Assembly: GCA_963749605.1 (NCBI GenBank)
Contig: CAVVNN010000002.1
Span: 1,130,819 to 1,194,818, forward strand
Source of the DNA: CAVVNN01 sp963749605
Lineage (GTDB): Bacteria; Actinomycetota; Thermoleophilia; Solirubrobacterales; 70-9
Length of the DNA: 64,000 nt
Reading direction: 5' to 3'
Shown piece after piece: positions 57,043 through 64,000 of this stretch. The stretch's first letter is position 1, and every line of letters begins with the position of its first letter. The notes beneath the pieces are model-generated. The model was given only the letters and a program-made list of their open reading frames with translations. It had not been told where the DNA came from and did no database searches. Position numbers and translations under genes: made by a program.

Positions 57043-59854
57043 TTAGCGGCTTCGGTGCTTCTTGGATTTCTTGGCTTTTTTGCAGCTGTTATGAACAACT
57101 GGGCGGAAGTCATGTACGGCCCCGTTCTGTCCCGTGAAGTGAGCCGTGGCCTTCTGCTTGGGACCCTGACAAAGGTTCCTGGAATTCACAATCAGAGCCT
57201 TTTTCCCTCCGAACAGTTCCAGCACGAACTTAGTAGCAGGAGCATCCGGAACAGAGGCAAATGTATTGCGAATTCCTTCGTTGATCGAATCAGTCTGACC
57301 TGAGAGCTCAATGTCAATCAAGCCATGAAGGGCCACGACGACATCCGGTAGCGGATGGCTGGATGAACGCAGATAAACGGGTCCTTCCAACGGGTCGTCC
57401 AAGAGCGGTGTAACCGCTCTTGCCCTCCCATAAATGCTGCCCGAAGGACACCCAGCGCCGTTACCGGCTCCAGCTGCATATTGAACTCGAGTGCAAACTG
57501 TACGAATGTGCTCGTTAGCCAAGAAAGCAGAATGTGGAAGCGTGACCGCTGCGGAAGCAATATTCGCTTCCCCAGAGCCTCCACCCTCTTTGGTCTTTAC
57601 CACAGCTCTCAAACTCTGATAATCACCTCGCTTGGTCGCCGCCCTTGAGAGTCAAAGCGAGCTTCGGCTTGAAGTCAAGGCCCCTGCAGCCGCCGACCTG
57701 GAAGCGGTTCGATAGCGGCGCGATCTGGCCGGTGGTGGAGATCGCCTCGCCGGAGACCGCACCGGCTTCGCAGCTGGTCGGGTTCAAGGTGAACTGATCG
57801 CGGCTGACGTTGATCGCGATCGAGCGGATGTCGAGCGGGATCCCGTGCAAAGAGGTTGGCAGCGGGTCGGTCTTGATCGTCCCCTGGGCGGTTTCTTCGT
57901 CGACGTAGAGGGCGGAGCGAACGACGACGGTGCCGAGGTCGAAGGGGCCGGCGACGGCGGGGGTGATCACGGCCACGCTGAAGGGGGCGTTTTTGTAGGG
58001 GCCGGCTAGGTAGGCGTGACCGGAGGCATAGAAGGGGGCCCCGGAGCCGGCGCCGACGGTGACGGTGCCCAGCTGCGAGCTCTGCGGGCAGGAGGGGCTC
58101 GCCTGCTCGGCGGCGCCCTGGCCGAGGCCCGAGCGGGCCGCCGCGGCGGCGATCTGGGCCTCAGAGCATTCGCTCAGGCCGGCGAACTTTGCCGAGACGC
58201 CCTTGGGCAGGGTCAGGTTCAGGGCGGCGAAGTGCTGGGAGCCGTTTTCGCGGCTCAGTTTCATCACGAAGGGCGAGTAGGTGCCGGCCAGCGGGGTCTG
58301 GGTGCCGGCTTCGAAGGCCGGTGCGTTCGGCAGCTGGGCCTCGCTTTGGGCGCAGGGGCCGCCGGCCGCGGCGGCGTTGATCGCGAAGGCGCTCTGCTGG
58401 GGGATCGCGACGTCGGGCTGGGCCCAGGAGGAGAGCGTGGCTTTGGTCTGGTAGGTGCCGCAGGTGGTCGGCGTGGTCAGGGTCGCGCGCGGGCCGCCGA
58501 AGAATTCGAAGGCGAAGTCTTCGAAGGGCAGCTGCGGGTTCTGTTTGAAGCTGCCGACCAGCTGGCCGGTGATCGGGTCCGGTTCGACCTTGCCGGCGAT
58601 CTTGGCGACGACGCCACTGATCGGGTCGTCGAGGGCGATGTAGAGGGCTATTAGGGAGTTGAAGGGGTTTTCCTGTTGGCGGGCGAGGTAGACGGAGCCG
58701 GGGAGCGGGTGATCGAGCAGCGGCGTCTTCACGGAGACGGTGCCGACCTTGGAGGCCGCCGGGCAGTGGGCGGGCTCGGCTTCTTCGGGGCCGGAGTGGG
58801 GCAGGTTGATCCCGGCGGGGCCGCGCAGCGCGCAGGCGTCAAGGCCGGTGGCGGCGGAGGGGTTGACCGCCAGGCCCGGCGGGAAGGCGACCGAGACGTC
58901 CTTTAAGTGGGCGGTGGCGCGGTGCTGGGATTCTTCGTCTTCGGGGGCGTTTTCCTGGGGCAGGTGGAGGTTGACGGCGAGGCCGGTGGGCGAGTCGGCG
59001 GCGGCGCTTTGGGGGTGGGCGGTGAAGGTCGGGTTGAAGGGCAGCGCTTCGCAGTCGGTGAGGCTCGCGGGGTTGCCGTTTTCATCGAGCAGGAAGGCCG
59101 ATTCTTCGATCAGGTTGTCGGGTTCCTCCAGCGAGTCGACGGTGAGCAGCGTCTGCGGCAGGCCCTGGCAGGAGGTCGGCAGCGAGATGAAGGGGATGTG
59201 GGGGGCGTCGGTCGAGCAGCCGGTCTGGACTTTTTCTTCGACCACGCACTGGCGTTCTGGGTCGTGGCGGTGGTCGGCGGGGACGGCCCAGATCGACTCT
59301 TCGATCGACTGGATTTCGATCGTCGTCGGGATCGTGATGTCAGAGACCCGCAGCCCGTAGTCGGTGGCGGGGTTGACCGCGCCTTCCTGGAAGGAGTTGA
59401 GGCTGACCAGGCTGAAGCCCAGGCGCGCGGCGACGCCCAGCGGCGGGGTGAGGTTGTAGATCGGCTGGATCGCGGGTTTGCCGGGGTCCACGCCGACGAA
59501 CTGGATGCGGGCGACGCCGATCTGGGTGTTGGCCGGACAGAGTGAGTTCTGGCCCTCGAAGTCCTCGGTTTCGCACTTGGGCAGCGCCTGGGGGTTGCCG
59601 GCAAAGCCCGCCGGCAGGTCGACGAAGAGGTCGCGCAGGGTGCCTTCGGGGTTTTCTTCGGAGTCCTGGTTCATCGCGAAGGCGACGTCGAACTCGAAGG
59701 GGCGCGAGCCGGCCCGCAGGTCGACGGAGCCGTCGTAGTTGCGGGCGGCGGTGGTGAAGCTCTGGATCCCGAAGTCGGCCTGGGCTGCGGCGGGGATCGC
59801 CAGCGCCAGCAGGCAGGCGAGCAGCAGCGGGCGGGTGAGCTTGCGGGCGCTCAT
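57043..59854 (-). pseudogene. Very large secreted protein gene with a frameshift and a foreign-looking 3' part (paralogue of 49678)
   Basis: From ATG 59854 the frame gives 743 residues: signal ALAIPAAAQA, then modules with the same phrases as 49678 (LPAGFAGNPQALPKC, FPPGLAVNPSAATGLDAC, GTVSVKTPLLDHPLPGSVYL, LPKGVSAKFAGLSECSEAQI, AGPYKNAPFSVAVITPAVAG, FKPKLALTLKGG). At about 57640 one base is missing; the following frame (RAVVKTKEGGGSGEANIASA ... GPVYLRSSSHPLPDVVVALH) completes the protein to 57043 with a basic tail. DNA beyond the break is much lower in GC. Either a recombinant, decaying gene or a sequencing error at the join. Confidence 0.8.
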
Positions 59855-62800
59855 CGCCCTGCCCTCCGGTTGTGGGCGGCTTTGTGGTGGTGGCGCTTGT
59901 GGTGGTGGCGCTTGTGGTGTCGGGCCTGCTTTTTCTTGGCCGGCTTGGGGTTGGGGGGGCCGACGAAGCTCGAGGAGCCCGGCGAGGGCTGGGCCGGGGC
60001 TTCGGAGGTCGGGCCCTTGCAGCCTTCGGCTTCGCAGGGGGCGGTTTCGGGGACTTCGAAGCCGCCGCCCGACGCGGGCGTCATAGAGGTCGAGCAGTTC
60101 GTCTTTGTCGGTGGCGAGCAGGCGCTCGCGGGTGATGAAGAAGGCGTCGTTGCCCGAGGGGGTGGCGTCGACGAACATCGAGTCGCTGGGGGAATGCCCG
60201 GAGGAGATCAGGAAGACGCAGCCGCCTTCCTTCTCGCAGCTGCCGACTCCCTGGGGCTCCCACTCATAGACGTCTTGGATGTGGCCGTTTGAGTCCTTGG
60301 GCGAGAGCGTGTCCTGGCTTTCGAAGAAGAGGCGACCTTCGCCGTCGTCGGGGAGGTTGTGGGGTTGGGGGAAGGGGGCGCCGAGGGTTGAAGACCGAGA
60401 TCAGGCTCAGGTTCGACTGCCCCAGGGGCGCTTGCTCCGGTCGGGTTGCAGGAGGCGCAGGTCGAGCTCTTCTGCGGCGGCGTCGAGTAGGTGAAGACCT
60501 CCGGGCAGGCGGCCGGCTTGCTCTTCCCGCATTCCCCGCTCGCCGCTTTGTTGTCCTGGCCGGTCAGCTCCGCCCGCGACATCAAGGCCAGGTATTCGCC
60601 GTCGGGCGATGACCTGGGCGGTGCGGTTTGAGGGTGAGGCCTTCCAGGTGCCCTGGCTGCCGAAGGTGGGGTTGTCTTCCCCCGACAACCGCCCGATGAA
60701 CACCGCGCCCCCGCCTTCCGACCACGCGTAGAGGTTGAAGGCCCCGGCCACCGCCGCTTCTTCGTTGGCGTTTTCTTCGCCGCCCGTCAGGATCGCTTTG
60801 TCGACGAAGTAGACGTGGGAGAGATCGTCGCCGGCGCCGAGGATGCCCTGGAAGCTGGCCGGGGTTCCGGCAGGCTCGCATTCCTCAGTGGTTTCGAGGT
60901 CGTAGAGGCAGCCGTCTGAGAGCAGCACCTTGGAGCCGTCGGTGGAGGCGGTGAGGAACTTGCCGGCGTGGTCGGGGACTTTCGATCGTCGTCGTCCCCT
61001 CGTCCCGCACATACACCTGACCCGAGGCGTCTGACCAGAAGATCCGGCTGCCGTCGTCGGAGATCGCGTGGTCGACGTCGGGGGCTTCGATAGTCCGGCG
61101 TTGGTCGAGCAGCATCCGCCCCGACCACCACCACTCCCGGGACCGCCGCCCCGTTGCCGGGCAGCACGTTGATCAGCGACAGCTCCCCTTCCACCCACTC
61201 ATAGAGGTCGCATTCGGCCGTGATCGCCTTGCATTCGCTCGGGCCCACCGCCGGCGCTTCCGGTGCGATTCCCCGCCACCGGCCCGGTCAGCGCGTCGTT
61301 GGCTTCGAAGATCAGGTGGGTGAAGGCGTCGGAGGGGCGGTGCCGGCGTTGGCGCCGGAGAAGATCGGGGTGAAGAATTCGGGCCTTTCCCGTGGCCCGG
61401 CGCGGTTCTGCGGTTCGCTCGTGACCAGCGGGGTCAGCGCTCCCCTTCCACCCACAGGTAGAGGTTGGAGAAGGCCCTGCCTTCCGGATTCGGCCGGCGC
61501 TTCTGGGGGGAGAGCGGCGGTTCGCTCTGCACGATGACGGCGCGGCGTGAGGTCCGCCGAGAAGGCCTTGAAGCCGCTCTGGTTGTCGTCTCCGCCGTGT
61601 GGCGAACTCGGCAGGCTCAGGTCGTCGCTGCTCCATCCCAGCGGATCGCGCCGGCCACGTACTCGTTGGCGCCGGCGGAGAAGCCCGCGGCGAAGGGCTG
61701 GCCCTCATAGGCGACGGCGTTGCCGTCGGGCAGTGCTCTGCATCGGCATCGTCAGTTCGTTGGTGCCCGGCAGGCATTCGCTGCAGCTGCCGCCGAGTTC
61801 GCCCGTTCGGTTCCGGCGTCAGCACCTCCCCCAGCTTCTGCGGCGGGCTGACCAGCTCCTAGGCGCGGTTGTCGGGCAGAGCGCCGGTGCGGGGTCGGGA
61901 AGGTGTTGAAGGTCTTCTCGGGCCCGCGAGGTGACTTCGGCTTCGAGTCGGTGGCGCTGATCCGGAAGCGGTAGGCGGTGTCGGGGTCGAGGCCACCGAG
62001 CTCTGGGCCTCGACGTATTGGGGACCGGTGGCGCTGAGGGCGACCTCGGCGCCGGCTTCGGTGGCCGGCTTTGAGAGGATCAGTTGGCTCGGGGTCGCGG
62101 CGAGGATCGTGGTTTCGGGGGCGATGCCGGCTCCTTCGATGCTCTGGCCGGCGAGGAAGCGCCCGACGGCGGTGTCGAGGTTGGTGGCGGTCGTCGAGCC
62201 GGCGCTGAGGGAGACGGCCGCCGCGGATTCGCTCGCGGGGTTGGAGAGGGTCAGGGTGCCCGCGCCGACCGAGGTGATCGTCGTTTCCGTCGGGATGTTG
62301 GCGCCGCTGATCGCCTGGCCGACCGCAAAGGCGCCGGTGGAGGTGATGAGGCCGGTGATGACGTTTGGATTCTTCGCTCAGGTCGCCGGTGCCGGTGGCG
62401 GCGGAGAGGTCTGCCGGTCCCGGTGCTGGTGGCCGGTAGGGGCGCCGGGGGTTCGGGCTCTTTCGCCGCTGGTTGGAAGCCGTCGATCTGAAACTGGGCA
62501 TCGCTTACGTATTCGACCTGGAAGGTGGTCGATGCCGTGGGGGTCGATCGCGCGCTGAGCGGGCGCCCGAGGAGGTGATGTCTGAGGCCTGCTCTTCGAA
62601 GACGGTCGCGCCGAGGGTATGAAGGAGAGGATCGCGCCGGGGGTCGAGCCTTTGTCGTTGGCGGCCGACGATGCGGAAGCGGTAGGCGGTGCCGGGCTCA
62701 AGGCCCGAGGGGGGCGCTTACCGATTCGGTCGAGTTCCCGCTGAAGGGGCCGGCGGGTGTGCAGGGGGCGGTGGGGGCGCCGGTGAAGCCGTTTTGTCGC

Positions 62801-63914
62801 TTCAAGGCGGTTGGGGGTGTAGTCGAAGCGGCAGGTGGCCGCCGGTCCGCCTTCGGGGTTCAGGGTGCCGTGCAGGGTGGCCGATTCGGGGCCGATCTCG
62901 GTGGCGGGCAGGGTGATCACTTCGGGCAGGACGACGGTTTCCCAGACTTCGATCTTGGGGTTGCCGCTGCGGCTGACGTAGACGTCGTGGGTGGTGCCGT
63001 TGACGGCGATGCCCGTGACGGCTTCGCCGTTGGGCGCGAAGCTGTCGAGCAGTTTCGCTTCGCTTGCGCCGGAGGCGTCGAAGTCTTTGACGGTGGGGCC
63101 GGTGGCGACGTAGAGGTGGCCGGAGCCGGGGTCGACGGTCACCGTCGTGGTGTTGTTGTTGGAGACTTTGTATTTCTGAGGCACCGGTCGCCGCGTCGAG
63201 CTTGAACAGGTCACCTCCCCCGGGCGCGAATATGGATTCGCTCACGAACAGCGAGCCGGCCGTCGGCCCGGCTCCCGCTGCCAGCGTGCACGGTTCCGTC
63301 ACCGTCGCGAAGTTGGCGCTGCTGTCTGCGTTGACGACCGGGTTGGCGGCGGGGGTGAACTTGTGGATCTTGCCGGAGAAGTCATCGGCGTAGAGGGCGC
63401 CGGCGGGGTCGACGGCGACTCCGCAGATTTCCCCGAAGCCGCCTTCGCTTGAGGCCGTCAGCTGGCCCAGGTACTTGCCGCTCGGCGCGAAGACGTCGAC
63501 CACTTTGCTGAAGAACTGGGCGACGTAGATGTCGCCGTTGGTGAGGCCGCCGGAGTTGTCGACGGCGATCTGGTCGACCGCAGGCTGGGGGAAGCTCAAT
63601 CCCACTTGCGGCGTTGCGTCTTCGCCGCCTTTGCCGTCGATCACGTTGGTGGCGAGGGCGGAGAAGGGATCGGGTTCGCCGTTGGGTTTGAAGCGGCTGA
63701 TCGTGTTGGCGCTGCCATCGACGACCAACAGGTCGCCGCTGGCTTGATCGAGCGCCAATGCGTCGGTATAGGTGAAGCTCGGCTGCGCCACGCTCCCGAA
63801 CGTTTCCTTGAACACGTGGCTCTCACCGGCCCACGCCGAGGCCGGGACCGATGCCCCGGCCACCAGCAGCACCCCCAGGGCGCCGAGCAGCGAGAAATGC
63901 CTGGCGAACGGCAT
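59851..63914 (-). pseudogene. Giant secreted NHL/fibronectin-like/propeller protein gene broken by many frameshifts
   Basis: Start ATG 63914 with signal GVLLVAGASVPASAWA, then NHL-like repeats (YTDALALDQASGDLLVVDGS, GEICGVAVDPAGALYADDFS, VTVDPGSGHLYVATGPTVKD), fibronectin-like modules (SATLHGTLNPEGGPA, then CRFDYTPN; TAYRFRI), repeats of a (G)AGIAPETTILA type, PD40-type blades (LSHVYFVDKAI, MFVDATPSGNDAFFITRERL) and a His/Lys tail (KRHHHKRHHHK). At least eight frame changes lie between 63185 and 60070. The TGA at 59851 overlaps the next ATG (ATGA). About 1350 residues if restored. Many of the shifts may be assembly error. Confidence 0.75.
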
Positions 63915-64000
63915 CTACTGCTTCCCGCCCTTCTCCTTGGCCGGCTTGGTCGTCATCGAGTCCTTGAGGGGACCGGCATAGGTGCTCCGCCGATCACAAG
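63915..64000 (-). CDS. C-terminal end of a gene that enters from the right
   Basis: 28 codons to the window edge, ending YAGPLKDSMTTKPAKEKGGK then Q and TAG at 63915. The stop directly precedes the ATG of the giant secreted gene, so it is the upstream gene of the same operon. The Lys-rich end resembles the tails of the other secreted proteins. Nothing more can be said. Confidence 0.6.
   Translation of the reverse strand, partial: CDRRSTYAGPLKDSMTTKPAKEKGGKQ

Noticed and set aside
57055..57303. Plus-strand frame MLLGFLGFFAAVMNNWAEVM as a membrane protein
   Set aside because: It is antisense of the conserved C-terminus of the secreted protein (HNSCKKAKKSKKHRSR end).

Overview
The window reads as high-GC actinobacterial chromosome, most likely from the Thermoleophilia/Solirubrobacterales side of the Actinomycetota. 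This is inference. It rests on the strong G/C bias at third codon positions, stop/start-overlapping operons, frequent GTG/TTG starts, probable leaderless genes, an F420-type oxidoreductase, a cobA-hemD fusion, and several families of large secreted proteins ending in Lys/His/Arg-rich tails. No rRNA, transposase, integrase, phage structural gene or CRISPR array was seen.

Layout. 0-6.9 kb is a housekeeping operon: cytochrome c maturation (ccmA, ccmB, ccmC, ccmD-like) overlapping the tetrapyrrole genes hemA, hemC and cobA-hemD, then birA. 6.7-13 kb holds an SF2 helicase convergent with birA, a TlpA-type lipoprotein, an NfeD/slipin pair, a GalT-like protein and tRNA-Arg(CCT). 13-23 kb is envelope-related: a large polytopic membrane protein, a three-gene operon of exported proteins, an MMPL transporter, a heptad-repeat coiled-coil protein, a second exported paralogue and a DksA/TraR-like protein without cysteines. 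23-27 kb has a RelE/RHH toxin-antitoxin pair, a small-protein/nucleotidyltransferase pair and a ubiE-like operon. 27-36.6 kb has a GGDEF-EAL protein and a run of small redox, VOC and SnoaL proteins, then lipid and membrane genes. 36.6-41 kb is a graveyard of antitoxin-like and nucleotidyltransferase fragments with a segmental duplication. 41-49.5 kb has a VOC protein, an ABC-2 exporter, a decayed membrane gene, a self-contained HTH/nucleotidyltransferase module behind an AT-rich operator, a secreted propeller and a NERD protein. 49.5-64 kb alternates very large secreted proteins with two more nucleotidyltransferase modules, Phd/VapC, an orphan RHH antitoxin and a truncated MazF.

Main theme. 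The accessory DNA is dominated by MNT-fold nucleotidyltransferase genes. There are six in 64 kb, and five sit directly behind a partner gene: three small helical basic proteins, one about 145-residue protein and one HTH protein. Several borders look like recombination junctions, with mazF cut at a module edge, two convergent genes truncated at one point, and a secreted-protein gene whose 3' part changes GC content at a frameshift. A shared upstream element ending 6-7 bases before an ATG recurs five times.

Limits. Everything was read by eye without homology searches. Family names come from motif recognition, start codons are judged from overlaps, Shine-Dalgarno or -10 placement, and frameshifts cannot be separated from assembly error here.
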